Shown in pieces: positions 51,714-63,720 of a stretch of 64,000 nt of DNA. The position numbers and the translations under genes are program-made. Location: positions 39,059,059-39,123,058 of the forward strand of contig OY979718.1 in NCBI GenBank assembly GCA_963855995.1, in the 5' to 3' direction. Position 1 is the first letter of the stretch. Each line of letters opens with the position of its first letter. Below the pieces are notes generated by a model. That model made no database searches. It was not told the DNA's origin and saw only the letters and a list, made by a program, of their open reading frames with translations. Source of the DNA: Muricea muricata (taxonomy: Eukaryota > Cnidaria > Anthozoa > Malacalcyonacea > Plexauridae).

Positions 51714-53030
51714 ACACGAAATCACAGCTGAAGTTCAGAACATGAAATAGAAATATCAAATTTACGCGGACGGTGCTAGCAACGTGTCAGGAGTTCACAC
51801 GGGGTTACAAGCACTAATTAAAGAACTTTCACCATCAGTTATTTTCACCCAATGTTATGCCCATGTGTTGAACCTCGTCATTGTGGGCACAATGAATAAC
51901 AACCGAATTGTTAAAGTCTCTTGGAACATTGCAGAACTTGTATGTATTCATTGAAACCTAACCCAAACGACATGCAGTTTATCTGGAACAAGAACGAAAG
52001 GTTAATCAGGTCGCTGGTGGAGAAGGAAGAAAGCGAGAGTACGTGTTAAAGAGATTATCCAATACCAGATGGGCCTGTCGTGCTAATAGCATTAAAGCAT
52101 TCCACTACAACATAGAAGCTGTAATTTCAACGTTAAAAGATATCCAATGCAAATGTTGCCGCTGAAGCAAAAGGATTACTCCAGAAAATCAAGGAGTTTG
52201 AGTTTATTCTGCCATTGGAGGTATATTTTCTGTATTTTTTGAACACTTGTAAAATCACATGTTAAAACGTATTCACATTTGACCATATTTTTATTTCTGT
52301 TTTTTTAATGTTAACTTAAGGTCCTACAAAAAGTGATGCATCTCAGTAAAGACGTTTTTCATAAATTGCAATCAGAAGACTTAAATTTTGTTTCTGGCTG
52401 CGAGAGAGTCACAGATCTACTAGCAGCAATTAAAGTTCTTCGGTGCAAGGCGAAATTTTTATCTTTCGAGGAAAGTACTTTGGAGAGATGCTGTTGACTG
52501 GAATTGTAGAACCAAAAGAACATCGTCCGCATAAACTTCCTCGCTGAATTGATGGCAATCCCTAGACTGGTGTACAAATGCCAACAACAGACAATTTAAG
52601 AGTCTCATTTTATTATAATGTAAATTACATGTAAATGGTTCCAAAAAGACCTGGAAATCGATGCTCTTCAAACTGAAATATTTTCCTTTCAAGTTTCATC
52701 ACTGCTCACTGGCATGCATCATGCTATACCATATTGATGAAAATGGCTCTAACGCTGCCCCTAACGTCATGCAATGCAGAAAAAGCATTTTCGAAGCTCA
52801 AGATTATCAAATCTCGGTTAAGATCAACGAAGAACCAAGAACGGCTACAACTGAAGTCGTGTGCTTATGTCAATAGCATTTGCCATAATGGAAGGGTTAG
52901 AAACAGAAAAGCTGGTTCAAGATTTTGTGGACATATCTCCGAGAAGAATGAATTTAGTATAACAATACCATATTTTTCAGACGTCTTAGCTTTACTGATC
53001 AAACAATACATATGCACACTGTATAACTAA
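51714..53030 (+). pseudogene. hAT transposase, 3' part (right of gypsy insertion)
   Basis: Continues the frame interrupted at 42839. It has ADGASNVSGVHTGLQALIKE with the Asp of the DDE fold, TQCYAHVLNLVIVGTM and SNTRWACRANSIKAF. An intron (GTATAT donor after 52220, TTAAG acceptor at about 52320) precedes VLQKVMHLSKDVFHKLQSED. A later exon holds MKMALTLPLTSCNAEKAFSK and LKIIKSRLRSTKNQERLQ (hATC dimerisation region, 52734-52865). Several stops. ZMYM1/TTF-like hAT family. Inactive because of the insertion and stops. Confidence 0.75.
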
Positions 53031-53659
53031 GATGAGTGTTAAGATTTTAAGTCAATTGTAAATGTTTTACATTATTGATGAAATTAGTTCTGGATGCTGA
53101 AATTACTGCCGGGCTTTCTTGTTCTCTTTCTTTTAAACGTCGTCTTAATTAAAGTACCCTTTTCCCTCCTCCTTATTGTATTGTGCCCAACTGAATCGGA
53201 ATCTTTTTTTTATCTAAACTTTACCTGGAAATTTAGAACTAGACGTATCCAATGAGTATCTAGTCTTTTGCGATAGCTTGTGTTATTTTATTTCTTTCAA
53301 GCAAAAGTCTAAGCATGTGTCAGTTTATCTGGTGAAAGATTGTTGATTTTATAGCATATAACAATATAAAATAACATGTCACAAGTTGTATTGTTTGTTA
53401 TTTGCATATTCAATAAAATAAGATTGAATATCTGGGCAAAGAACACAACTACCGAGAAAAGTAGATAATATGTAGGTATAAAACATTGCAATCCGAGGTT
53501 CATCACCTACGTTGAAAATACGATGATCATGATATGTAACAAAGTCATTCAAACGTAAACTCTGATAGCAATATCATAAGAACAAACCGATCTATTAAGT
53601 TAACATTGTTTACCCTGTTTTAACTGTGGATGTGATTTTAAGATTAATACTGAAATTAT

Positions 53660-53960
53660 CACTTTGTAATAATCAATTACGGTGTAAGGTTTGCTAGCAA
53701 GGAAAGCAAGCTGATCAGTTTAGGCATAGTACAAAACATGGACTGGACTGGACTGATTTTAATATATATTTTAAAATGTTTTGCACCTCAAAGTTTTCAC
53801 CCCAAACGGTACAGGTGCGAACGAAATTTAATTAAAAAAAATATATTTGTATAACGTAATAATCGCTAACCAATATATATAACCAATAACCAATGTACTG
53901 TTGTGCAGAATAAAACAAACATACAAGATATGGTTGAATGATCTTAAGTCTCGAATAGAC
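53660..53960. repeat. Repeat pieces shared with 55130-55360
   Basis: AATTACGGTGTAAGGTTTGCTAGCAAGGAAAGCAAG at 53676 is found inverted at about 55313-55350. TACTGTTGTGCAGAATAAAA ... GGTTGAATGATCT at 53895-53943 is found direct at about 55223-55267. Non-coding; boundaries of one or two repeat copies around the 54-kb region. Confidence 0.55.
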
Positions 53961-54009
53961 AAAATAAATCCTAAAACAATTGCAACGTTGTCATTTCGAC
54001 ATTAATCTA

Positions 54010-54527
54010 AAGACTAGAAATACATGCATGCATACAAAACCCCTCGCCTTAATATATCAAAGATGCAACTATATTTTCGGAACATGAAGTATTCCCAGGA
54101 TTGTTGCCATAGCAACACGCCGACACAGACGTTTTTAATAATACGTGCTATATTTTTTAAATAACTGTGAAAATATTGAAAGAATTACCAGTTTTAAAGA
54201 CAAAATACCTAACTTTTTACATGTTTGTGGTCCGTATGTCCCTATGCGTAGTGTGAACTTTGGTACGGTATAAAATACAATTTATTACGTTACTTTATTA
54301 AAACGTTTTGATGAATATTTATAAACTATTAAATCTTTGTTTTGTAATAAAAACCATTTCAAGCCATGCATTTTTTATTAAAATAGCTACGGTCGTATTT
54401 TTCACCTGTAAATTATTTTCACACTTCAATAAAGGTACAGTCTTGCTTTTACAAAACAAAGAAACGTAAACTTCGAAATTAAAATGTGGAATCATTACGG
54501 CTACTGAATAGTCTAAATACGGCTACC
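54010..54527. repeat. Dispersed repeat, copy B (partner at 2555-3056)
   Basis: See the partner entry. Same block order and orientation; the flank here carries an extra palindrome at 54654-54795. No coding capacity. Confidence 0.65.
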
Positions 54528-54653
54528 TTTTATGTACGTTTCTGTTCTTTTTTAATTTCCTTCTGTTTGTGCGTTTTTTCGTCGTCTTTTCCGTATCTTT
54601 GATTTATTTTTATTGTTTTTTAATGATTTCGATTTGTTTCCCTAAAGATTTAT

Positions 54654-54795
54654 CATAGGCGGCCCAATTCAGTGTGTACTTTCATATAGAGATCAGTGCG
54701 CACATAAACACACTTCATACATTATTATATATGAAGTGTGTTTATGTACGCACTGATCTCTATACGAAACTACACACTGAATTGGGCCGCCTATG
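54654..54795. mobile_element. 142-bp near-perfect palindrome
   Basis: CATAGGCGGCCCAATTCAGT at the left is exactly inverted at the right. The inner parts (GAGATCAGTGCGCACATAAA/TTTATGTACGCACTGATCTC and CACACTTCATA/TATGAAGTGTG) also pair, leaving an 8-10 nt loop. AGATTTAT occurs just before it (54646) and 8 bp after it (54804), a possible but offset target duplication. MITE-like. Confidence 0.75.
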
Positions 54796-55429
54796 GTTTA
54801 TTGAGATTTATCTTAAAAACCCTCGGAATTCATTGACGTCAGCTAAAAGGTCGAACGTCCAAGCCAAACCAAACCAAACCAACACATAATGGCGGATGAC
54901 TTTTGCATCTCAGATTTAGTAACCCTCGGCAGCGCTGCGGCTCGGGGATTATACATAGCGTTGGAACAGGATAACCGATGCTAAATTAATATGTGATGAG
55001 TCATATTTGACAAATTTTGTAACAGCAAAACGTTACGGTAGTTGTCAAAACTGCACAAGCCACGAATCTTGCCGCGGAAATCGATTGTACACAGATATTG
55101 GCATAATATTAAACGAAATACCTAACACATTACTTTTCTTGCCAGCAAACCCTGCATCGTAATTGATTATTGCAACATGGTCATTTCAGTATTAATATAA
55201 TTCTCTAAGCTTTTCACCGATACTGTTGTGCAAAATAAAAAACACACAAGGTTTGGTTGAATGATCTCATCCAACTCAAGTAGCTAGATACAAATGACAT
55301 AATTATAAACTTATCACCTTGCTTTTCTTGCTAGCAAACCTTACACCGTAACTGATTATTATACAAATAATGAATGTTTATGAGTGCAATGGTAAGAGTA
55401 TTTTCATAGGGTGAAAGATTCATTGTTCC

Positions 55430-56860
55430 ATGAGACCTTGCTCCGAGAGACCTTGCATCATAGATGAGTTGTATATGTCTGCGATAATTGGGGCAAGTTC
55501 ACAGGCAAAGATTTTCAGAATTTTATTTGGAAGCATATCTGGACCTGGAGATTTTGTAGTTTTGATTTCACGAAGTTTCTAGCAGACCTGTTGGGTGTTT
55601 ACGAGATATTCACTTGGTACTTCTAGACTTGCCATATTGTCATCCGGGGGAAGAGGATCAAAGTGCGAAGTAAGAGCAACAAGAAAACTGTTGAAGGTTT
55701 CGGCCAGATCTTCACAATTCCTAACGTCATCAGAAAGTAATTGGGAGTACCAAGAACTTTTGGACGAGAGACCACCTAGGGCTTTAACTTCCTTCCACCA
55801 TCTCGCCGGGTTGGAATTTTTTAATTTTTAACTGAACTCACATAGTATTTCTTACGCGCAGCTTTAATACTTGATTGAACTTTGTTACGCCAATACTTAT
55901 ACATATCTGAATTTTTCCCGCTCTCATGAAGAGCTTTCTGACGTCTCACAATAGCGGACTTTATTGATGACGTCATCCAAGGTTTATCCCATTTCCGCGC
56001 ACTAGTCCGCTCCAAAGGAAAAAATTTGTCAATCATTGCACTCATTGTGTCATTAAATTTTTCATATTTTATATCACAATCGTGTGCGTTGAAAATGGCA
56101 GACCAATCAAATGAAGCAATATACCGTCCGAAGGGTCGTATACTATACTGTCTCGGAGATCGCGTTTCCATATTGGTGAATTATCCGGTTTTGATGGAGG
56201 ATCCTGAGCTTTCATAAGAATTGTATAATGATCGCTTGTTCCAATTGGAGGAAGTTGAATAGATTGGAAAATGTTATCTCTCGAATTTGTTAGACACCAA
56301 TCTAAGATTGCATCAGCACGAGTAGCTAACCTTGATTATCTGCGACAGACCGGTAATTCTTTTGATATGGTTAGCGTCTAATCCCGTACTTCTAAAATTA
56401 AAGTCACCTGCAACTAGGATTAGGGCATCAGGATGGAGCTGGAGAAAAGAATCAACATTACATTGAATATGTGACTACAGTTCTCCATTTTCAAATTGGC
56501 GCGATGCTGTAGAGTGATATACAACAGCCAGCAAAATAACCGAGACTGTGCGGGGTAACCAGGTCTCAGTTATACAAATAATGTCAGCATGATTAATAGA
56601 TACTACAGCATCAAGTTCATCAATCTTTATGCAGGGGAACGCATATTACAAATTAATAGGTTTGGCACTTTAATTGGTGATGATATTACATGAGGTTCCT
56701 TGAACAAGCCGTTTTCCTCTTGCCGTTTGAAACATTGTACGTTTGATTTCCTTGTTGTTGGCCAGGCTTTCGAGATTTCATTGTCTTTTCGTGAATTTCG
56801 GACTTGGAATGTCTTTACATGTGGCGCTTGATTTTTCTGAAGAAGGACCAACTAACCAAT
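55430..56860 (-). mobile_element. Degenerate LINE (endonuclease to RT start)
   Basis: On the minus strand: an N-terminal LLICNMRSPALIKIDELDAV (56660-56590), TETWLP, then an endonuclease block with ILVAGDFNFRSTGLDANHIK (about 56430-56360), a linker (55821-56171: WSAIFNAHDCDIKYEKFNDT ... KWDKPWMTSSIKSAIVRRQK), and RT start pieces in broken frames to about 55430 (FALTSHFDPLPPDD-type and TKISRSR-type remnants). This is an EN-linker-RT layout of CR1/L2/Jockey type. Internal deletions between the first endonuclease motifs. Confidence 0.7.
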
Positions 56861-57452
56861 CTTTAAAGTTTGGATCTTGTAACCACTGATGTCCAAACTG
56901 TTGAGCATATCGCTTTTTTGGGGTCTGCTTTGGCTTTGAATTTACTGTTGGAAGTGATCATGATTCGCAGTCAGTGTCTAGCTTTTGGTCTGATAAAGCC
57001 TCCGGCTCCAACTCATCGGATGATTGATCGCTCAGATGGCTTATGCTATTACTATCGCATGTTATCATTTTAAATTTGAGTTTTAATGATTCTCCTGTAT
57101 GCTCAGCTCGAGACTATACAATTTATTTATGCATGTGTCAACATCTATAGCAATATCTATAGCCTATGTGTCAAAATGACAATCGCATACGAATAGTCAT
57201 ATCATGTAAATCAGCCTACATAAACAACGGAAAATTCGGGATAAAGTAGGATAAACAAGTTTTTAAGGAATTTTAGAAATTCTGAGGAATTTCAGTGCTT
57301 TTGCAGAGGAATTCCAAAATTTGGTACTAAAGACCATGAACATTTCATGTAGTTGTTTCATGTAGTTATCGCATGGTTTCTGGATAATAATGTGCCTATT
57401 TTAGTTTAACAATCGAAATGTCGGTACACTACCCAGTTTGAAAAGGGGTTTG

Positions 57453-58680
57453 ATGCACAACAATCATTTTGACTTGCCGGAAAAATTTAAATACAATGAC
57501 CTGCAGGAAAGAGAAGTTATTGGACGCGGCTCCTACGGAATCGTGTACAAGGCTAGATATCACGACGAAACTGTTGTGGTTAAAAACATCATGGGCGAAT
57601 CGACGAAAGATGAAAACAACTTTGTCAAAGAAGCAAAATTGTTGAGATCACTACAACACAAAAATATTGTGGCATTTAAGAATTTCTGTAATACACCTTA
57701 CGCCATAATGTCGGAATATATTTATTTCGACTTTTTGCATTTCGAAATTCCAAAACAAGTAACTAACTTGGTAGACTTCTTAAACTATGTGGACAAAATC
57801 GATGGTTTTAAAACACTTCATCAAAAACTGAACATCACTATCTGCCGAGGTATCGCCAAAGGACTGGAATATTCACACCAAAATGAAACCGCTCATCGCG
57901 ACCTAAAAGCAAAAAATACAGGGTGCATAAAAAAAAGGTAATCGAGCTTTGCAGTACTCTGGTGCGTTCATTATACAATCTACAGAAATCATTCTTTCGC
58001 AGGCGGAAAGACCAGGTATTTAGCTTTCGATTGTTATCATTTTTGTGAAATTTGAAGAAAGATTGGGCAAATGCGAATCAAATGAAAATAGCCGGTCGAA
58101 ATCGCATATTTCCATCTCTGAGCATTATTAGGGCAGCGAATTAGAAAAGAAAATTTCATTAATCATTTATCTGTCACGAGAAACAATTAACATCACTAAT
58201 AAAATGCCAGAAGTTTACTACATAAGCTAAAATTGGTCAATTAATTTTGTAATTTAATTCCCTAATAGGATTAAATTTCAACAGATTTTCAATAAAGTCC
58301 CAACGGTGAAAAAATGTGATTTCGACCCGCAATTTTTATCGCATTTGTATTTGCCTGATTTTTCTTCAAATTTTATAAAAACGATGGCAATTAAAAGCTA
58401 AAAGCCTGGTCTTTTCAACTACGTAAGAATTATTTCTGTATGTTAGATATTGAACGCCCCAGAGCACATCAAAGTTCGATTACCTTTTTTTTGATACACC
58501 CTGTATATTGGTGAGCAACCAGCACTACTGTCACGTAAGTGATAATGAGGCAAGATTGGCCTTCTAACAACAACTTCCAATTATTTGCCGACTTTGGGGA
58601 AAGTAGGTCTATGCTGATACAGACAGCAGAAGTTCATTCTACAACGTAAAACGTTCACAGGTAAAATAATGTTTACGTAT
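57453..58680 (+). pseudogene. Protein kinase exon broken by a MITE
   Basis: ATG at 57453. The glycine loop VIGRGSYGIVYKARYH, the lysine in TVVVKNI, the alpha-C glutamate in FVKEAKLLRSLQHKNIV and the catalytic HRDLKAKN are all visible. There the frame is cut at TA 57917-57918 by a 585-bp MITE. After it (from 58504) the sequence resumes with LVSNQHYCHVSDNEARLAF, a stop, a shifted ADFGESRSMLIQ (Mg-binding DFG) and another stop before a GTAAAA donor at about 58663. Without the MITE the catalytic loop joins in frame, but two stops and an indel remain. A Ser/Thr- or dual-type kinase; substrate unknown. Later exons not found. Confidence 0.8.
57919..58503. mobile_element. 585-bp palindromic MITE inside the kinase catalytic loop
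   Basis: Ends CAGGGTGCATAAAAAAAAGG ... CCTTTTTTTTGATACACCCTG with TA at both borders. The arms (about 57919-58110 and 58312-58503) are inverted copies over 190 bp with moderate divergence. Same terminal heptamer and target as the elements at 13624 and 32293 but different arms. Non-coding. Confidence 0.88.
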
Positions 58681-60545
58681 GTTAAGAATTTTTACCGACT
58701 GAGATTTGCTGTATTGACTTCGCGAAAAATGAAACCGAGTAAACTAAGGGAATTCCCTCCTCGCATCCCCCCTTTTGGAAATAGACCTTTAATTTGAAAC
58801 AGAGTTTAAAAGTTAAGAATTCCAACGCATCTTTTCACTTTTTTATAGTGAACAATGGGGAACTTCACAGATTTTGCTTGGTCCAGCATTCATTTAAAAG
58901 TAATAGTGAACATCCTGTTATATCACGTCCTCATAAGAATTCAAAGCAATCCTCGCAACCTTACGTCCGAACATGGGAAAGCACAAAATTTCTGCTGAAG
59001 AATGCCCCCGAAAGAATGACGCCTTGCGATGTACAGTAGTATATACGACGGTAGGAGACAAACTTGGAGAAATTTTAAAATGTTCAAGCTCTGGTGAACT
59101 GCCAAGAGGCCGGCAGCAAGTAAAGGATTTTTCACTATACGCAAAACAACAGAGAGCGCAAAACACTGCTGACCAAATAAAAGACGACGACCCATGGTTT
59201 CGGTTGCTCGGTGAGGGTAAGAAGCAAGCTTCGTTAAGAACGACTGCTTGTATTCGTGACGTACGGGCTTCACCCAAACCCTCGTGCGTAATGGCGACCA
59301 ACAGGCAGATTAAAGACCTCAAGCGTTTTTGCTGCCGCCCAACAGAATATAAGCCGTTCACAGTGGACCCAACATTTAATATTGGTGAATATAATGTGAC
59401 ACCAATCACTTACTAACATTTAATATTGGAAAACAAGAGGGATGAAAACCATCCTTCGTTTATGGGACCAGTAATGATCCACGAGAAAAAACGAAAGATA
59501 CCTACGCTGCTTTTAGTGGTACTCTGAGAAACCTAGAGCCTGAGTTACGCGACGTTCTTGCGTTCGGCACGGATGACGAAGAAGCTTTGCACGAAGGATT
59601 TAAAATCAATTTCGACCGTTCAATGAGTCTTTTATGTGAAATACACCTAAGAAAAACCATTGAAAAGAAGCTGTTAGAGCTGGGGATAACTGCAAAGAAA
59701 AAGACCGATATTGTTGCCGACGTTTTTTGACAACGAATTGGAACTATCTATGAGAGTAGCTTAATTGATGCGACTGATGAAGAAAGTTTTTATGCAATGG
59801 TGGAAAGGTTAAAGGAACGATGGCCAAATTTTGATGAGAAGGGAAGGCAATTTTATGAATGGTTTTGCCAACAAAAAAGCTCATCTTTCTTACATTCAGC
59901 AATAGCTCCAGTCCGTCAAAGAGCGGGTCTAGTATTTCCGCCTGAAAGGTTTACGACAAATCGCTCAGAACAAACCAACAGGTCTATCCAAGAATTTGTC
60001 TGAAAAGAATGCAATGAAAAGAAGAAAGTTGACGAGTTTTCCTTCTGTGTGGCTTTAAATAAGTTAGTGAACAAGCAGATGCAGGAATTTGAGTTGCCGA
60101 TCGTTGGAAAGGGGAGTACAAGATCAGAGATAAATCTCAACACCTAAACGTACCGCAAGAAAAGTAGAATAAGATGAATGAGAAGCAAAAAGAGATTGCA
60201 GTGGATAAGATTCATTCTGTCACATATCAGGAAAGTGTATCAAACGTAAGTGTGCTTAATAAAAGTGTGAGTGATGGAGAGAATCCTACTTGCGCGGTAA
60301 TGGTTGATACAGGCGTCGAATGGATACCCGGGACTATCCTCGACGCTTTAGTTGAGAAGGTCGTCCAGTTATAAAAAACAGCAGGGGCTTTGGTTGAACA
60401 GTCTCGGGATACTATTGTCGCTACATCGAATTCAGACCCAAGAAAGCCGCATATTGTTAATTTTTTTGCGAATGGTAGAGTTGAATGTTACAGTTGTCCA
60501 GGCTACTCATCTCTAGCAGTATGAGCTCATGTCGTTGCAGCATGC

Positions 60546-61133
60546 ATGAAGACGGACAGAACAAAAAATTTCCTACACTGGCTTGTCCGCTCAAAACGCG
60601 CTAAAGGTTGTACCAGTATTAATTTGTCGAAAGCGGTCACTTTTGGTATGCCTAAAGGCAGAGGCAGAAAGGGTGAAAAAGCGCCGCAAAAGAAAGGCAA
60701 AGACAAGAAGCAAACCCCGTTAACGATCGTGCCAGGAATTATTTCTTCGCAAAATAGCCCAAGAATGGATGTTGAAGGCCTTCTCCCTTCCTCCCACCAT
60801 GATCAGCAGTCCTTTTTCCAGCGACAAATTGTATCAACAAAATCACGATCAGTGAATCCTTTTCAACCGTTGAATGCGATCCTTCAATGCGATGGTCATG
60901 CTTTGACAACATCCCTACAGCAGCCTGTATCTTCGCAACGACCACCATCGTTAGTACTTCAAGCAACATCTCAAACCACATCTTTTCAAACTCCAACGGT
61001 ATTGCAACAACGTCCAATATCATCAAGGGAACAGCCTGTATCTTCGCAACAAACGCCAGCGCTGCAGTTCCAAGCAACATCTCAAACCACATCTTTTCAA
61101 ACTCCAATGGTATTGCAACAACGTCCAACATAA
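60546..61133 (+). CDS. Open SWIM-to-repeat segment of the MULE-like gene
   Basis: Longest intact piece of the gene: it begins just after the damaged SWIM finger (ACMKTDRTKNFLHWLVRSKR) and carries the basic region MPKGRGRKGEKAPQKKGKDK. It then runs through two and a half QPVSSQ...TSFQTP...VLQQRP repeats before a stop at the repeat unit end (TAA 61131-61133). Confidence 0.5.
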   Translation: MKTDRTKNFLHWLVRSKRAKGCTSINLSKAVTFGMPKGRGRKGEKAPQKKGKDKKQTPLTIVPGIISSQNSPRMDVEGLLPSSHHDQQSFFQRQIVSTKSRSVNPFQPLNAILQCDGHALTTSLQQPVSSQRPPSLVLQATSQTTSFQTPTVLQQRPISSREQPVSSQQTPALQFQATSQTTSFQTPMVLQQRPT

Positions 61134-61330
61134 TAAAGGGATCAGCCTGTATCTCCGCGTCAAACGCCAGCACTGCAGTTCCAAGCAACATCTCAAACCA
61201 CATCTTTTCAAAATCCAATGGTATTGCAACAACGTCCAACATAATAAAGGGACCAGCCTGTATCTTCGCGTCAAACGTCAGCGTTGCAGTTCCAAGCAAT
61301 ATCTCAAACTCAAAGGTTATTTCAGCCACG
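60921..61330 (+). repeat. 111-bp tandem repeats
   Basis: The unit starts CAGCCTGTATCTTCGCAACA and recurs at 60921, 61032, 61143 and 61254, always 111 bp apart (37 codons). The fourth copy is partial. Units 2 and 3 are most alike. The third and fourth units are preceded by TAA or TAATAAAGGG in one frame, so the protein frame is broken there. Confidence 0.9.
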
Positions 61331-61799
61331 TCCAACATCATCGCAACGACAACCAACAACACCTTTGCAATTACTACCAGCTACCTACCAAAGTCCTGTA
61401 AGCTATCCTCAACCACAATATCCATGATTTCTAAGTCCAAACTTTGGGCAATTTCTCATTTATTTATTACAGCTGTGCCCGAGGCAAACATCGACGCGTT
61501 TCGGATGTGGACAACCACTAAAAGACGGTACTCAAATACAAATGGCGACGACATGGTCATTGTTTCAAAGATGACAAGAGAATTTTCTTATAATGGCACT
61601 CCTCAAAGCAAGTTGGCAAATGTGTACTTTCACTGTAATAATACATGTGTTCGTCGCAAGCAGCCCAACTTCCAAAGTATTACTTGTATAGTTTAACCAA
61701 GTATCAGACCTCACCTTCTTGATGTGCACATGCATCATTTGGGAAATATTGTTGGGCACTTAAAGGTGCAGTTTAATGTTCTTTATTTTTCATTATCGA

Positions 61800-63340
61800 T
61801 ATGATATTTACGCTTTTAAAACTAGACACCGTAATGTCTCTGACAGCTCCTCTATGTGGAGAAAATAAATAAGCCTCCCAGCCCACAATTCTCTTCCATG
61901 TGCTTTAAATAGAACGTGTAATAAATAAACATGGAATGCGTATAGTAATAAACAAATTAGCTTCCTCAGAAGGGCCTAAAAGATAACCAGCTCCACGGGG
62001 CTAAACAGTGACATTACGGAAGTTGAAATGTTGAGTTAGATCAGTGAAAGTTAGAAGAAATTGAATTTTGCCAATTAATTTACATTGTTAAGGGTCTTGT
62101 CAGAAATTACAAAGAGGGAGGCGGTGGGGAAAGGGAGAAGGTCTTATTTTTTCAACCCTTCAAAAGGGTGGGTCTTTAAAAATCGAACCAATCAAAAGGG
62201 AGTCATGAACATTTAAGCCATAGTTTTAATAAGGGAGGGTCGTAAAATGGGCCTTGATAATTCTAAAACAGATCGCCTTGATTATTGTATAAATAATACA
62301 ATATCTAGTCCTCGTATAAATACAGATTGAGTGTTTAATAATAATAAATATTTTAGAGCATTGATATTTACCTAGAAGTTAAACAAAATATTATATGATA
62401 TGCATGGATATGTATTTATTTCGCACAGAAGGAAAGGGAAGAGGTCATGAATTTTATGGGCATGGCCAAGGGAAGGATTACAACATTATAGTCATGCTCT
62501 TCCTATAGCCAGTTTTCAACTCATTTCCTCGAGCTTCCATCCCTCCCCCTGGTAATTTCTGACAAAGCCTTAATCAGAACTTGAAGAAATAGTTGACCTA
62601 TTAACAATTTACAGCTATAGTTTGCAAATTTAACATTGTTAATCAGAACAAAAAAAAATAGTTGAACGTTAACCAACAAACAGCTATGATTAAAGGAAGT
62701 GTTTATGATAGTAATTGTTATATAGCTTTCTTTTTGTGTTGTGTTGTGCTGTATATTTTATAATGCAGCATATTAAAGGTTTATGAACAATATCAAAAGT
62801 ATCTTTTAACAACTGCAGAAGTCTTCATAACTCTTCTTACTGTCCATATAGGAAAAATGCGTTGTAAACACAACATTGGGAATGATTTTTCAATTGGCAG
62901 TATATGTACCTCATAATGGCGTTCGTATTAATTGCCTTACTAATAAAATAAAAGCGCTTGGTCTAGAAAATATGCTCACCTTGCAATACAGTATAGGTTT
63001 TGCCCAGAGTATTGCGACTTCAATAGCATATTATACTGGGAGCAAAACATGCAAACAATCCTGACGGATCCCAACTAATTTTCCAAACCAATAAATAGAA
63101 TATATGGCCTATGCTTTGCGTACGTCAATGTCTCTTGGTTATGTCAAGAAGTTTATCTTGTAATAACTGAGTAACAACGCAATGGGAGATTTTACAATAA
63201 TTATATAGACCAATAATTCTAAAATAACTGCAAACATATCACGACTACGTTTATATTCGTTTAGTGAAAAAATCGCAAACCTTACATTTAATAGAATAGA
63301 GATGAAACAGAAATCGTCTTTTACGCTAAAAACAATAATT
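61800..63340. other. Unassigned non-coding stretch
   Basis: AT-rich, with no recognised exon, transposon end or repeat partner. A short open frame at 62876-63064 has no recognisable domain. Confidence 0.4.
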
Positions 63341-63360
63341 TGAAATCTTTAAACCTATTC

Positions 63361-63396
63361 GTATCCGGTATCTGTTATCCGGTATCCGGTATCCGC
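63361..63396. repeat. Short TATCCGG repeats
   Basis: TATCCGG occurs three times and TATCTG once in 36 bp (TATCCGGTATCTGTTATCCGGTATCCGGTATCCG). Micro-minisatellite. Confidence 0.8.
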
Positions 63397-63687
63397 GTTT
63401 TCTACCATGCCATAATAATTGATAAAGACAATATTAGCTTTAGAGGAAAACCTGCATAAGGCCAAATGCAATTTTTCAACATGCCATTTTTTCTATTTGT
63501 AGCGACTATCCTGCAACCATCAAGTGGCGATGCATCCAAGCACTGGTCTTCTGTCCGGTTGCAGCTTTCTTTGTTCAACTATTATTCAAAACATCACCAA
63601 ATGTAATAATTTCAAATAACATGTTTTAATCTGGTGTATAAGGAGGGCGTTGCATAGTGGTAGAATTAACCAATAAATATTTATATA

Positions 63688-63720
63688 CAGGGTGTGTCAG
63701 TCTATCGATGGCTTGGGATT
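63688..63720 (+). repeat. Possible left end of another CAGGGTG-type element
   Basis: TA followed by CAGGGTGTGTCAG at 63686-63700 matches the terminal heptamer of the three MITEs above. No inverted partner before the window end, so it may be cut by the edge or be chance. Confidence 0.35.

Larger units (their letters stand above)
58850..61790 (+). pseudogene. MULE/SWIM-like transposase gene
   Basis: Order on +: an N-terminal block with PYVRTWESTKFLLKNAPERM; VGDKLGEILKCSSSGELPRG; RQQVKDFSLYAKQQRA; VMATNRQIKDLKRFCCRP; and DPTFNIGEYNVTPITY, whose Asp is the likely first catalytic residue. In other frames come an LVCEIHLRK-like part and PVRQRAGLVFPPERFTTNRS, then EQTNRSIQEFV. A SWIM-type zinc finger follows (VECYSCPGYSSLAV-stop-AHVVAACMK, 60486-60550), with its third Cys codon changed to TGA at 60522. 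Then a basic MPKGRGRKGEKAPQKKGKDK stretch, 37-residue repeats and a Cys-containing C-terminus (to about 61790). From memory this resembles large predicted transposase-like proteins in corals. Frameshifts make it inactive. MULE assignment is moderate. Confidence 0.55.

Noticed and set aside
60739..61362. 207-codon minus-strand open frame
   Set aside because: It is the antisense shadow of the 111-bp tandem repeats, which stay open because their length is a multiple of three.
62876..63064. 62-codon open frame
   Set aside because: No domain, no splice context and no conserved motif; treated as chance.
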